Shown: positions 18,442-27,450, numbered from the stretch's first letter. The stretch is DNA of 64,000 nt from Aeromicrobium sp. Sec7.5 (GCF_036867135.1 NZ_JBAJIJ010000002.1:310001-374000); one strand, 5' to 3'. The notes: a model not told the origin generated them from the sequence alone. Numbers and translations: made by a program.

Positions 18442-19148
18442 CCGTCCAACATCTCCCCCACACCCACTCTGGAGACCCTGTGAATCGCCCCTCTCGCCGG
18501 CCCGTCATCACCGCATCCATCGTGGCCGTCTGCGTCGCCGTGCTCGGACTCTTCGTGGTGCTCGAGGTCAGGAGCGCACCGGAGGTCTCCGAGAGCTCCG
18601 GAGCCGAGGACCCGCGCATCGTGCGCGCCGACAGCCACGTCCTTCAGGAGGCCCCCGAGGGCTCGCCCGTCCTTGTGGAGTTCCTCGACTTCGAGTGCGA
18701 GGCCTGTGGAGCCCTGTACCCGGCGATCGAGCAGCTCCGTGAGGACTTCGACGACGAGGTGAAGTTCGTGGTCCGCTACTTCCCGCTGCCCAGCCACCTC
18801 AACTCGCGCAATGCCGCGCACGCAGCCGAAGCAGCAGCACGGCAGGGTGAGTTCGAGGCGATGTACCGGCTCCTGTTCGAGACCCAGACCTCGTGGGGAG
18901 AGAGCCAGGACGATCAATCCCCTCTGTTCCGCACCTACGCCGAGGAGATCGGCCTCGACCTGGCCCAGTTCGATGCCGACGTCGTCAGCGAGGACGTCGC
19001 GGCCCGGGTCGAGGCCGACTTCCAGGACGCCCAGTCCCTCGGCCTGAGCGGCACCCCGAGCCTGTTCCTCGACGGCGAGGTGATCCAGCCCCGCACGCTG
19101 GGCGACTTCGAGGACGCACTCGAGCGAGCCGTCGCCGCCGCCGGATGA
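18438..19148 (+). CDS. Membrane-anchored DsbA-like thioredoxin
   Basis: This 236-residue protein starts at GTG 18438, overlapping the M56 stop; GTG 18480 is another option. An N-terminal anchor (VITASIVAVCVAVLGLFVVL) precedes a DsbA/MdbA-like fold. The redox motif is FECEACGALYP (Cys-Glu-Ala-Cys), and cis-Pro lies in LSGTPSLFLDG. It probably forms or shuffles disulfides in exported proteins, or serves oxidase copper loading. It sits between the M56 sensor and SURF1 in one run of overlapping genes. Confidence 0.9.
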   Translation: MTVQHLPHTHSGDPVNRPSRRPVITASIVAVCVAVLGLFVVLEVRSAPEVSESSGAEDPRIVRADSHVLQEAPEGSPVLVEFLDFECEACGALYPAIEQLREDFDDEVKFVVRYFPLPSHLNSRNAAHAAEAAARQGEFEAMYRLLFETQTSWGESQDDQSPLFRTYAEEIGLDLAQFDADVVSEDVAARVEADFQDAQSLGLSGTPSLFLDGEVIQPRTLGDFEDALERAVAAAG

Positions 19149-19978
19149 GTCGCTATCGCCGAGGGCTCGGCGAGCTGCGGTTCCTCGTGAGTCGTCGCTG
19201 GATCGGGTTCGGCATCTTCGTGATCGTCCTGGCCGGCGTGTGCGTACAGCTCGGGGCCTGGCAGTTCGACAAGCTCGCCGCGCGTGAGGACCGCAACGCC
19301 TTGGTCGCCGAGCACCTCGCGATCGACCCAGTGGAGCTGAACTCCGTGGTCCCTGCCGGCCAGCGCCTCGATCCCGATCAGGAATGGACGGTCGTGACCG
19401 CGACCGGACGCTACGACCTGGACCGACAGGTGACGGTCAAGTACGTCAGCCGCGACCGCCGCCCCGGCGTGGACGTGCTCACGCCCTTCGTGCTAGACGA
19501 CGGCACCGCGCTGCTCGTCAACCGGGGCTTCGTCGAGACGCTCCGATCCTCGACAGCTCCGAAGGAACTCCCTGTGGCAACGTCGGCGACTGTCGAGATC
19601 ACCGGATGGTTGCGTCCCAACAGCGGCGCGACAGGCGACGCAATTCGCGTGAACGACACCCAGGTCCGCGCCATCTCCAGCGACGGGCTCGCCGATCACG
19701 TCCCGTACGAGCTCCGCGACGGGTACCTCAATCTGCAGGCCCAGAGCTCCGGCGCCGGGGTGCTCGACCCGGAGCCACGTCCAGAGCTCGGCCCGGGGAC
19801 CCATTTCGCCTACGGCCTGCAGTGGTGGTTCTTCGGCGCACTCGCCCTCACCGGCTTCGTCTGGTTCGCGCACGCCGAACGCCAGGACCGACGCAAGCGT
19901 CTCACCAAGTCACTACGGCCGGTGGCGGGCTCCGGGACCACATCGGACGAGCTGCACGACCTCCAGAGCAGTCGATGA
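19145..19978 (+). CDS. SURF1-family cytochrome oxidase assembly protein
   Basis: This 277-residue protein starts at ATG 19145 with an ATGA overlap. It has the SURF1 layout: an N-terminal helix (WIGFGIFVIVLAGVCVQLGAWQ), a large outer domain with the core LTPFVLDDGTALLVNRGFV, and a C-terminal helix (HFAYGLQWWFFGALALTGFVW). SURF1 (Shy1) helps insert haem a or copper into subunit I of aa3-type oxidase. No oxidase subunit is encoded in the window, so it would serve the host enzyme or genes elsewhere on the island. It is fourth in the BlaI-M56 operon. Confidence 0.92.
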   Translation: MSRYRRGLGELRFLVSRRWIGFGIFVIVLAGVCVQLGAWQFDKLAAREDRNALVAEHLAIDPVELNSVVPAGQRLDPDQEWTVVTATGRYDLDRQVTVKYVSRDRRPGVDVLTPFVLDDGTALLVNRGFVETLRSSTAPKELPVATSATVEITGWLRPNSGATGDAIRVNDTQVRAISSDGLADHVPYELRDGYLNLQAQSSGAGVLDPEPRPELGPGTHFAYGLQWWFFGALALTGFVWFAHAERQDRRKRLTKSLRPVAGSGTTSDELHDLQSSR

Positions 19979-21558
19979 CGGATCGACCCAGAGACATGGC
20001 TCGCGCACTCTCACCACGCGAGTTCCTCCGGTGGATCTGGGGCCAGCTGACCTCGATGCGGACGGCTCTGCTCCTGCTGCTGCTCCTCGCGGTGGCCTCG
20101 CTCCCCGGCTCATTCATCCCCCAGCGCCGGGTGGACTCCCGAGCGACACTGGCCTTCGAGTCCCGCAACCCCGAGCTGTCGCCGTGGCTCGATCGACTCG
20201 GCCTGTTCGACGTCTACAGCTCACCGTGGTTCAGCGCCATCTACCTGCTGCTGATGGTCTCGCTCATCGGCTGCATCATCCCGCGTACTCGGGTGTACCT
20301 GCGGGCCCTGCGAGCACGTCCACCGAAGGCACCGAAGCGGTTCTCCCGACTGCCGGCTTCCGGGTCGTTCTCCACGACCGCCGACGTCGATGCGGTCCTC
20401 GCCGCGGCCCGCCAGACCGTTCGGCGCGGACGGATCGACATCGTGACCTCGGTCGCCCCTGGCGGCGCGACAGGAGAGCTGCGAGCCGAGCGAGGCTACT
20501 TGCGCGAGCTCGGCAACCTGGTGTTCCACGTGAGTGTCGTGGTAGTCCTCGTCGGCGTCGCGATCGGTTCCCTCCTGGGCTACCGGGGCGCGGTGATCGT
20601 CACCGAGGGCCAGACCTACGCCAATGCGCTCACCCAGTTCGACGAGTTCGATTCAGGCACCTGGTTCGATCCCGAGGAGCTACCGCCCTTCTCGCTCGAG
20701 CTCGACGACATGATCGCCGAGTTCGATGTGAGCGACGGACCGCAACGGGGTGCGCCGCGACTGTTCGAAGCCACCGGGACGTATCGGTCTTCGCTCGACG
20801 GGCCGACCGAGGACTTCTCCGTCCGCGTCAACAACCCACTCGCGATCGGGTCGACGAACGTCTTCCTCGTCGGGCAGGGCTACTCGCCCGTCATCACCGT
20901 GACCGATCCCCAGGGGGTCGTCGTGTTCGACGAGGCGGTCCCGTTCCTGCCCGAGGGACCCACTTACACCTCGGGTGGAGTGGTCAAGGTCGCCGACGCC
21001 CAACCCGAGCAGATCGGCATGCAAGGCTTCTTCCTCCCTACTGCAGCACGCACCGGAGAGGACGACCCCTCCGTGTCGGTCTTCCCTGCCGCAGCCAACC
21101 CTTACATCGCCCTTCAGGTGTGGACCGGCGATCTCGGCCTCGACGACGGGGTACCGCAATCGGTATACGTGCTCGACAAGAGCAGGATGACCCAAGTCCT
21201 CGACGCGAACGGCGCGCCCTTCCGCATCGAGCTGCAGCCGGGGCAGTCCACGACCCTCCCGGACGGCACCACCGTCGCGTTCTCCGAGCTGAAGCAGTTC
21301 GCCCGCTTTCAGATCGCCTCCGCACCACTCGCGCTGGTCCCCCTCGCCGGCGTATCCGTTGGGCTCGGTGGGCTCATGCTGTCCCTGTTCATCCGACCGC
21401 GGCGCACCTGGGTGCGTGCGACGTCGGACGGCACGACCACCGTCGTCGAGGTCGGCGCGCTTGATCGCGTCCCACGCGACGGCCTCCCCGAAGACCTCAC
21501 GGGCTTCATCGATCGCCTCGCCAGCGCACTAGACAGCCCGGCAGGACGAACGCCGTGA
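19975..21558 (+). CDS. resB: ResB-family cytochrome c biogenesis protein
   Basis: This 527-residue protein has an ATGA overlap with SURF1. It shows the ResB/CcsB plan: TSMRTALLLLLLLAVASLPGSFIPQR at the first helix, a second helix (FSAIYLLLMVSLIGCIIPR), a third (NLVFHVSVVVVLVGVAIGSLLGY), a large outer domain of about 280 residues, and a last helix (LALVPLAGVSVGLGGLMLSLFIRPRR). With ResC/CcsA it handles haem delivery and attachment to apocytochrome c. No ResC is visible nearby; Lnt follows instead. The host ResC could be the partner, or ResB may act alone. Confidence 0.92.
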   Translation: MTDRPRDMARALSPREFLRWIWGQLTSMRTALLLLLLLAVASLPGSFIPQRRVDSRATLAFESRNPELSPWLDRLGLFDVYSSPWFSAIYLLLMVSLIGCIIPRTRVYLRALRARPPKAPKRFSRLPASGSFSTTADVDAVLAAARQTVRRGRIDIVTSVAPGGATGELRAERGYLRELGNLVFHVSVVVVLVGVAIGSLLGYRGAVIVTEGQTYANALTQFDEFDSGTWFDPEELPPFSLELDDMIAEFDVSDGPQRGAPRLFEATGTYRSSLDGPTEDFSVRVNNPLAIGSTNVFLVGQGYSPVITVTDPQGVVVFDEAVPFLPEGPTYTSGGVVKVADAQPEQIGMQGFFLPTAARTGEDDPSVSVFPAAANPYIALQVWTGDLGLDDGVPQSVYVLDKSRMTQVLDANGAPFRIELQPGQSTTLPDGTTVAFSELKQFARFQIASAPLALVPLAGVSVGLGGLMLSLFIRPRRTWVRATSDGTTTVVEVGALDRVPRDGLPEDLTGFIDRLASALDSPAGRTP

Positions 21559-23162
21559 CCGAGTCATCCGATGGGGCCCGCCGAGGGGGGACGGGAGCGC
21601 TCACGACGACTGAACGTCGCCGAGCTCCTACGAACCTGAAGTCCGGTGGGCTACGTACGCTGCCGATTGCTCTCGCCGGAGGCGTGGTCGCCGCCCTCGC
21701 GTTCGAGCCCGTCGGCCATGGCTGGCTCGCGCCTCTCGCGATGGCCATGCTCTGGATCGGCGCGACAAGGTCCCACTGGCGCGCAGCCCTGCTCCATGGC
21801 GCCTGCTTCGGTTTCACCTTCATGGGAGTACTCCTGTGGTGGCTCGTGGACTCGATCGGTGCCGGGGCGTGGGCGCTGCTCGTCGGGACGCAGTCGGTGG
21901 CGGTCGTCGCAGCAGCCGCGGGTATTCACGCAGTCAGTCGCCTTCCTGCGGGACCGGTGTGGGCGGGCGCGGTGTGGGTCCTCGTCGAGTCGACGAGAAG
22001 CGCCTGGCCTCTCGGCGGACTGCCCTGGGGGCGATTGGGCATCACCGCGATCGACATGCCATGGGTGACCCTGCTGCCGTACGTGGGAATCCCCGGCACC
22101 GGGTTCGTGGTAGCTTCGGCCGGGTTTGCTCTTGGAGGACTGGCGACCCGCCACAGAGGCTCAGATTTTGTCGTGGTCGCAGCCGTCGTGGCGTCGTTCG
22201 CGGCCACGGTCGCGCCCTTCGTGGCGCCACACGAAGGCACGTTCCGAATCGCGGTGGTCCAGGGCGGCGTACCGGGCGATGGCCGCGACGTGGCGGGTAG
22301 TCACCGACAGGTGACGGCCAACCACGTCCAGCAGACCGAGGAGCTGGCGCAACGCATCGCGGCAGGCAGAACACGGGCACCCGATCTCATCGTGTGGCCG
22401 GAGAACTCCACGGCGGTGGACCCCGTGCGGGATCGAGCGACCCGCGCCGTGATCGATGAGGCCGTATCCGCGGTGGGCATCCCCACACTGATCGGCGGCA
22501 TCTTCGAGGGACCAGACGACGCCACGGCATACAACCGTGGCATCGTCTGGCTCCCCGACGGCGAGACCGGACCTGCGTACACGAAGACCCACCCCGTCCC
22601 CTTCGGCGAGTACATTCCGTGGCGCTCTGTCATCGGCGGCTGGTCGTCGCGGTTCCAGCTGATTCCACGGGACTTCCTCCCCGGCTCCGGTGAAGGACCC
22701 CTCGACGTCGCTGGCGTCAAGGTCGCCGATGCCATCTGTTTCGACGTCGCGTACGACGACGTGTTACCCGACCAGGTCCGCCGCGGTGCGCAGCTGGTCA
22801 CCGTGCAGACCAGCAACGCGACCTTCTATGGGACCTACCAGCCCGAGCAGCAGTTCGAGATCACGCGGGCCCGCGCGGTGGAGCTCGGCCGCAGCGTCGC
22901 AGTGGCGTCGACCAACGGCATCTCCGCCATCATCGACCCGAGCGGCCGGGTGCTCGTGCGGTCCGCCGAGGGATCCGGGGCAGTCGCGATCAAGGACGTG
23001 CCACTCGTCGATGCCATCACCCCGGCCGTCCGCTTTCAGACCCATCAGATGCTCATGCTGAGCAGCCTCGCGATCGGCGGGCTCCTGTGGTGCGCTGCGA
23101 GAAATTCTCGGTGGCGCCGCGTGAACGTCGGTCTTGCTTCATACCGGCAGGTCGAACGATGA
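21555..23162 (+). CDS. lnt: Apolipoprotein N-acyltransferase
   Basis: This 535-residue protein starts at GTG 21555 (GTGA overlap). Residues 30-225 hold about six membrane helices. Residues 228-490 form the nitrilase domain: the catalytic Glu is in VWPENSTAV, the Lys in YTKTHPVPFGEYIP and the Cys in ADAICFDVAYDDVLP. A C-terminal helix (QMLMLSSLAIGGLLWCA) follows. Lnt adds the third acyl chain to lipoproteins. In this window the likely clients include the ResA-like lipoprotein and the lipoprotein at 1-562. It ends the BlaI-M56 operon, and a truncated copy lies at 7072. Such a pairing with BlaI/M56 is unusual. Confidence 0.94.
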   Translation: MTESSDGARRGGTGALTTTERRRAPTNLKSGGLRTLPIALAGGVVAALAFEPVGHGWLAPLAMAMLWIGATRSHWRAALLHGACFGFTFMGVLLWWLVDSIGAGAWALLVGTQSVAVVAAAAGIHAVSRLPAGPVWAGAVWVLVESTRSAWPLGGLPWGRLGITAIDMPWVTLLPYVGIPGTGFVVASAGFALGGLATRHRGSDFVVVAAVVASFAATVAPFVAPHEGTFRIAVVQGGVPGDGRDVAGSHRQVTANHVQQTEELAQRIAAGRTRAPDLIVWPENSTAVDPVRDRATRAVIDEAVSAVGIPTLIGGIFEGPDDATAYNRGIVWLPDGETGPAYTKTHPVPFGEYIPWRSVIGGWSSRFQLIPRDFLPGSGEGPLDVAGVKVADAICFDVAYDDVLPDQVRRGAQLVTVQTSNATFYGTYQPEQQFEITRARAVELGRSVAVASTNGISAIIDPSGRVLVRSAEGSGAVAIKDVPLVDAITPAVRFQTHQMLMLSSLAIGGLLWCAARNSRWRRVNVGLASYRQVER

Positions 23163-23265
23163 CTAGCACCATCAGCGGAATCCACGCAACTCTTCGGACC
23201 ACTCGGAATGAACCGCAGAGTCCCCATCGGCAGGATCCTCAGGCACAACCAAGGAGCAAAATCGA

Positions 23266-23649
23266 ATGATGAGTTCAGGAACTCGACGCTGGGTCGTTTC
23301 GGTGGCACTCGCAGTGCCAACGGTGGTCTACGCACTCGACCAACTGCTCACGATCGAGTGGCCCGATGACGCGGTCTGGCCGGTGCGCCTCGTGCTTCTC
23401 TTGGCCGCCGCCGTGATCGCCGGCATCGCCTTCCAGGTGTGGAGCACCGGCCTACCGCAGGCGCCGCGGCCGCTCGCCGCCATGATCACTTCGTTGATCG
23501 GCGGTGCCAGTCTCGCGTCAGCCGTCACCTCTGGAGGCGACGACACGGTCTTCGGCAGCGGAGCCCTGGGGGCAGTGTCGCTCGTTGCCCTCGCGTTCGG
23601 TGTCATCGTTCTCAACATCGACGGTCGCGAGCAGGGCAACCGATCGTGA
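23266..23649 (+). CDS. Small four-helix membrane protein of unknown function
   Basis: This is a 127-residue protein with AAGGAG nine bases before ATG 23266 (ATG 23269 is also possible). It has four hydrophobic segments, including VVSVALAVPTVVYALDQLL, VLLLAAAVIAGIAFQVW and LGAVSLVALAFGVIVLN, and a short charged tail. I recognise no motif. It lies 103 bases downstream of lnt on the same strand and could belong to its operon or have its own promoter. Confidence 0.7.
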   Translation: MMSSGTRRWVVSVALAVPTVVYALDQLLTIEWPDDAVWPVRLVLLLAAAVIAGIAFQVWSTGLPQAPRPLAAMITSLIGGASLASAVTSGGDDTVFGSGALGAVSLVALAFGVIVLNIDGREQGNRS

Positions 23650-23844
23650 CCACCCATGCTGCGTCTTGAAGCCGGCCGACCTGCCACCCCGCGCAGGCCT
23701 TACCGAAGGCTGGCAACTATTGCCTCAACGTCGGGTCTCTCAACCCGAGCCTGGACATCACTCCCACATCGGGATCCTCGCCGACGCATCTGGACAGGGG
23801 CCGGCCGTCTGCCAGGCGTCCCAGCAGCCTGCACCGCCGAGACT

Positions 23845-23922
23845 GACCGGTGGTGGGCCGTGAACTCCGAGGGCGTTCTCGTGAGCGAAGACCGGGGCAC
23901 GTCATGGTCTCCAGTCCAGTGA
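23845..23922 (+). pseudogene. Remnant of an Asp-box (BNR/sialidase-like) protein
   Basis: The last 25 residues of this frame, ending at TGA 23920, read DRWWAVNSEGVLVSEDRGTS followed by WSPVQ. This has the Asp-box pattern SxDxGxxW found in exported beta-propeller (F510_1955-like) proteins that often sit near copper genes in actinobacteria. The upstream part of the frame does not look coding. The call rests on one motif and is tentative. It overlaps the N-terminus of the next gene in another frame. Confidence 0.35.
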
Positions 23923-24647
23923 GTCGACCGCGCCACCGCCACAAGCGACGGCACCTTCCAACCCCGACGATCCTCACCGGAGTCATGATCACCATCACTT
24001 TGGGCGTGACCGCGTGGGTCAGCGTCACGAGCCCGGCTCCGTCGACAACGTCGGCCGAGAGCAGCGCTGAGAGCACTTCGACCGCACGAGACGCGGGCGC
24101 CGAACCCTCACCGACACCCACCCCGGTGCCGGTGTCGCCAGGACCGGCTCCCGGCACCTACAGCACTGCACCCGAAGCCGGTCCCGCGGCGGGAACGGCC
24201 GGTGACCTCGTGCAGTACCGCGTCGAGGTCGAGGACGTGGTCGGGATATCCCCCGTCGAGTTCGCCGCGGCCGTCGACGGCGTCACCGCCGATCCGCGAG
24301 GGTGGACCCAGGACGGCGCACGCCGACTTCAACGCACGGACACGGCGCCATTGCGGATCGTGCTCGTCAGCCCGCCCACCGCCGACCAGTTGTGCGCGCC
24401 GTTGAACACCGCCGGGAAGTACTCCTGCCGCAACGGCAATGACGTCGTCATCAACGCCGACCGCTGGAACGTGGGAGTCCCACATTTCCAACCACTGGAC
24501 CAATACCGCATCTACGTGATCAACCACGAGCTCGGCCACGCACTCCGCAACCCGCACGAATCGTGCCCCGGCAGCGGACAGGTCGCGCCGGTCATGCTCC
24601 AGCAGACCATCGGCCTCGACGGCTGCCTGCCCAACCCCTGGCCCTAA
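23904..24647 (+). CDS. DUF3152 metalloprotease-like exported protein
   Basis: This is a 247-residue protein; ATG 23904 is the probable start. A basic N-terminus and one membrane helix (ILTGVMITITLGVTAWVSV) precede a Ser/Thr/Pro linker. A C-terminal domain of about 150 residues follows. It shows the DUF3152 hallmarks: DPRGWTQDG, CAPLNTAGKYSCRNGNDVVIN, and a zinc-like helix VINHELGHALRNPHESCPG (HExxH with a later His). At least four Cys may form disulfides. The family is common outside the actinobacterial membrane and its substrate is unknown. It lies 32 bases before a sortase E gene, so a role in surface-protein processing is possible. Confidence 0.85.
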   Translation: MVSSPVSRPRHRHKRRHLPTPTILTGVMITITLGVTAWVSVTSPAPSTTSAESSAESTSTARDAGAEPSPTPTPVPVSPGPAPGTYSTAPEAGPAAGTAGDLVQYRVEVEDVVGISPVEFAAAVDGVTADPRGWTQDGARRLQRTDTAPLRIVLVSPPTADQLCAPLNTAGKYSCRNGNDVVINADRWNVGVPHFQPLDQYRIYVINHELGHALRNPHESCPGSGQVAPVMLQQTIGLDGCLPNPWP

Positions 24648-24679
24648 CCCCCTTCTACCCAGCCGTCCAAGGACCCGCC

Positions 24680-25390
24680 ATGACCACCGATCCAGCCGGA
24701 CCCAGTCCACGACGACATGCGCACGCACGACGCCGGCCGCGCCGTCGACGTCTCCTCACGACCCTGGGCCTGGCGCTGGTGCTGACCGGACTGAGCTTCA
24801 TCGCCTACGTCGGTTGGGAGCTCTACGGGACCAACATCATCGCCGCCCAGAAGCACGAAGAGATCAAGGAGCAGATCGCCGAAGACTGGGCGAACAACAT
24901 CGACAGCAACGCGGCCGGTCTCCTGCGGGTCGAGCGCTGGGGCAGTGACTACGAGATCCCGATCATTCCCGGCAGTGACCTGCTGGACTCCACGGGCCGC
25001 TCCGCCCTCGCGAGCGGAGTCGGCTGGTACGAGAAGGGGGCCGGCCCCGGCGAGGTCGGCAACTTCGTCCTCGGCGGACACCGCAGCGGGCGAGGCGCCG
25101 TCTTCAAGCGCATCCTGGACCTGCGAGCGGGCGACCTCGTCGAGATCGAGACGCGCACGCACCTCTACACCTATCAGCTCCGGCAGAACGGAGACGAGAT
25201 CAAGGTCGAGTACACGACCAGCTGGCCACTGTTCCCCGTCCCCGACCCGAACTCGCGCGGCGCCACCCCCACCGAGCCACTCCTGACGATGATCACCTGC
25301 GCAGAGATGTTCAGCACCGACCTACGCCGAATCGTGATCGGCGAGCTCGTCGACGTTCAAGAGAAGGCACCCGCCACCGCTTCGACCTGA
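24680..25390 (+). CDS. Class E sortase
   Basis: This is a 236-residue transpeptidase. ATG 24680 gives the usual basic start and a signal-anchor helix (LLTTLGLALVLTGLSFIAYVGW). The catalytic residues are visible: His134 in LGGHRSG, Cys207 in TMITCAEM, and an Arg at 216-217 in STDLRRIVIGEL. Sortase E joins LAxTG-type proteins to peptidoglycan. I found no LAxTG substrate in the window, so its client is either a host protein or lies elsewhere on the island. It follows the DUF3152 gene and ends the envelope module. Confidence 0.92.
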   Translation: MTTDPAGPSPRRHAHARRRPRRRRLLTTLGLALVLTGLSFIAYVGWELYGTNIIAAQKHEEIKEQIAEDWANNIDSNAAGLLRVERWGSDYEIPIIPGSDLLDSTGRSALASGVGWYEKGAGPGEVGNFVLGGHRSGRGAVFKRILDLRAGDLVEIETRTHLYTYQLRQNGDEIKVEYTTSWPLFPVPDPNSRGATPTEPLLTMITCAEMFSTDLRRIVIGELVDVQEKAPATAST

Positions 25391-25853
25391 CCGCACACGG
25401 TCAGCGCGTGTCGCACCCGCGGTCGGGCAACGCCGCACAAGGAATCAACTCAGTCCATTCTGCGCGAGGACCGCGGCTGGACTCTGCCTACCGCTGGTCC
25501 GTAGCAATCCCGAACCCCCTTACGAGTTCCCATGTGTGCTGTAGTCACTGACATTGACCGCGCCCCACCCCGACCGATGACGCCCAAGGTGCCCGGACGT
25601 TCCGCGTAGTCCCACGGTTCCCGCTCCCGTCGACCAGCAGCACTCTGTTGGCCGGAGGTCGATCCCTTTGCTGCGAGCCAGCTATCGGTCCTCGGACTTC
25701 CACCACCGGTCGCTCCGCGAGGAAACTTGGCGTCGAAAGTTCCGGACGCCGAATCCCCAAATGACTCTGGCGCATGATTCTGGCCCGGAATGGCTGCGCG
25801 CGCGGCAATGGACTGATTTTCGAACTCAGGATTTGCGGGCCGAGCGAGCTGGC
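25391..25853. other. Gap between sortase E and the hydrolase module, with repeat copy 1
   Basis: No gene is supported. A 165-residue minus-strand frame (25947-25450) overlaps the hydrolase gene and has no recognisable domain; I leave it out. The stretch contains one copy of the 40-bp repeat (25720-25759). It looks like a junction between separately acquired pieces. Confidence 0.4.
25720..25759 (+). repeat. 40-bp dispersed repeat, copy 1
   Basis: This copy aligns without gaps to 27433-27472 and 30323-30362. Shared core blocks are GAAAC, GCG, GAAAG, TTCCGGACGCCGAA and CCC. All three copies point the same way. The CGAAA/TTTCG units inside give partial dyad symmetry, as in recombinase or transposon-end sites. 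Confidence 0.6.
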
Positions 25854-26771
25854 TCAATGAAGATCGACGAGTGTCCGCTCGGCTAGTTCGCGGAGCGCAG
25901 CCTCGGCCTGGTCGAGGCCAGGTTGCTCGACCGGGAAGTGACCGCACCCTTCCAGCAGGACCGTCTCGACCGGTACGGCGATGCGGTCCACGAACCGCTG
26001 GCTCAGCGCGGGCGGGGTCCAGCCGTCGTTGGCCGGGTGCACGAGCAGGACGGGACAGGCGGTGAACGACTCAGGCGGAGTGTGCTCGTAGGCGAAGTAG
26101 CTGGCCAGCCAACCGATCGGTACACGTCCGCCGCCGCCGAGAGGGTCCGATGCGCACAGGCGCGCGAGCTCCGGGTCGCGACTCATCGAGCCCATGTCTG
26201 CGAACCACGTGATCGGCACGCGCACGCGAGCGAACAGACGTCCGAGCAACGGCAGCGTGAGGGGCGCGAGCTTGCCCATCCATCGCCATCGCGTAGCGGC
26301 TTCCCGTGCGTGCGGGTCACTGAGGTCGAGCAGACAGGTCGCGGCGACGGCCGAGACGCGACCTGTCCGGGCCGCGAGCTCGTAGGCGAGCATCCCGCCC
26401 ATGCTGGCGCCGAGCACGATGAGCGGGCGGTCGTCGTCCTCGGCCTCGACCAGGTCCTCAAGCAGGTCGAGCCAGTCCCCGTACCGGACGCCGCTCGGGT
26501 CCGGTTCGACCGTGCGCCCGTAGAGCGGCAGGTCGGGGACCATCAGGTCCATGCCCTCGCTGGCGACGATCGATGCCAGCGGCCACACCAAGCCGGAGTG
26601 ACCACCCGCGCCGTGCAACACCCAGACACGCAGCGCGGCATCGGGACGACGTGCTCGCGCGAGGTGCACGCGTCGTCCGCGCCAGGACCACCAATCCTCT
26701 TCCGGCTCGACCTCGACCCGGGCACGGACGTCGTCGGGCAGGAAGCGCGCATAGTCTTCGATCGTCACCAC
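25854..26771 (-). CDS. Alpha/beta hydrolase
   Basis: This is a protein of about 305 residues. GTG 26771 (or 26768) leaves 50 bases to the divergent TetR gene; longer starts would overlap it. The oxyanion loop is LHGAGGHSGL, the nucleophile Ser lies in LGASMGGML, the acid is probably Asp in HPANDGWTPP, and the His in EGCGHFPVEQPG. It could be an esterase or lipase acting on small lipophilic substrates. The divergent TetR at 26821 probably controls it. Confidence 0.85.
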   Translation of the reverse strand: MVTIEDYARFLPDDVRARVEVEPEEDWWSWRGRRVHLARARRPDAALRVWVLHGAGGHSGLVWPLASIVASEGMDLMVPDLPLYGRTVEPDPSGVRYGDWLDLLEDLVEAEDDDRPLIVLGASMGGMLAYELAARTGRVSAVAATCLLDLSDPHAREAATRWRWMGKLAPLTLPLLGRLFARVRVPITWFADMGSMSRDPELARLCASDPLGGGGRVPIGWLASYFAYEHTPPESFTACPVLLVHPANDGWTPPALSQRFVDRIAVPVETVLLEGCGHFPVEQPGLDQAEAALRELAERTLVDLH

Positions 26772-26820
26772 ACCATCGTCGAGCGGACAGGCGCCCGTCG
26801 ACAACTCGCATTGGAGCCCG

Positions 26821-27450
26821 ATGACCCAGCCCCGCAAGCGGCCAGCGCAGCAGCGCTCGCGCGCCACCGTGGACGTCATCCTTGAGGCAGCTGCTCAGGT
26901 TTTCGACACCGAGGGCATCGCGGCGACGACCAATCGCATCGCTGAGCGAGCAGGGGTGTCCATCGGGTCGGTGTACCAGTACTTCCCTGACAAGCACGCG
27001 CTCCTACACGAGCTGGCCCTGCGACATCTTGCGGTCGCCGCAGCAGAGATCGACGCCGTGCTCAGCCGGGCCGAGACCACGGATGCGCACGTGGTCGGGC
27101 TGGTCGAGGACCTGACTCGCGCGATCGTGCGGGTTAACCAGAGTCCCGGCCAGCTCCATCAGGTGCTCCGCGGCTTCGCCCCGCGCTCGCCGGAACTTCT
27201 GGCACTGTTCGGAGCGACGGCCTCACGCGTGGTCACTGCAGTTGCCGATCGCCTTCGCGAGCTCGGTGTTGACGATCCCGTGGGGCGGGCTCGGCTCGCG
27301 TATGAGTCCCTCGACGGCCAGGCGCACGGCAGCCTTGGCCGCATCGATGACCCGGACCGACGTGAGGCGAGGATCCGCGCCGTGGTGGCAGGCCAACTCT
27401 CCGTTCTCGGACTTACTCCGACGTCAGCGGACGCCGAAACTTTACGCTGA
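26821..27450 (+). CDS. TetR-family regulator
   Basis: This is a 209-residue protein. The N-terminal DNA-binding domain (ATVDVILEAAAQVFDTEGIA, ATTNRIAERAGVSIGSVYQYFPDK) is typical of TetR, followed by a ligand-binding helical domain. It is divergent from the alpha/beta hydrolase and is its likely repressor. Its last six codons overlap the second copy of the 40-bp repeat, so the C-terminus may have been altered by insertion. Confidence 0.9.
   Translation: MTQPRKRPAQQRSRATVDVILEAAAQVFDTEGIAATTNRIAERAGVSIGSVYQYFPDKHALLHELALRHLAVAAAEIDAVLSRAETTDAHVVGLVEDLTRAIVRVNQSPGQLHQVLRGFAPRSPELLALFGATASRVVTAVADRLRELGVDDPVGRARLAYESLDGQAHGSLGRIDDPDRREARIRAVVAGQLSVLGLTPTSADAETLR

Noticed and set aside
25450..25947. 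165-codon minus-strand frame after sortase E
   Set aside because: It overlaps the hydrolase end and crosses repeat copy 1. No domain and poor codon use, so I treat the region as non-coding.
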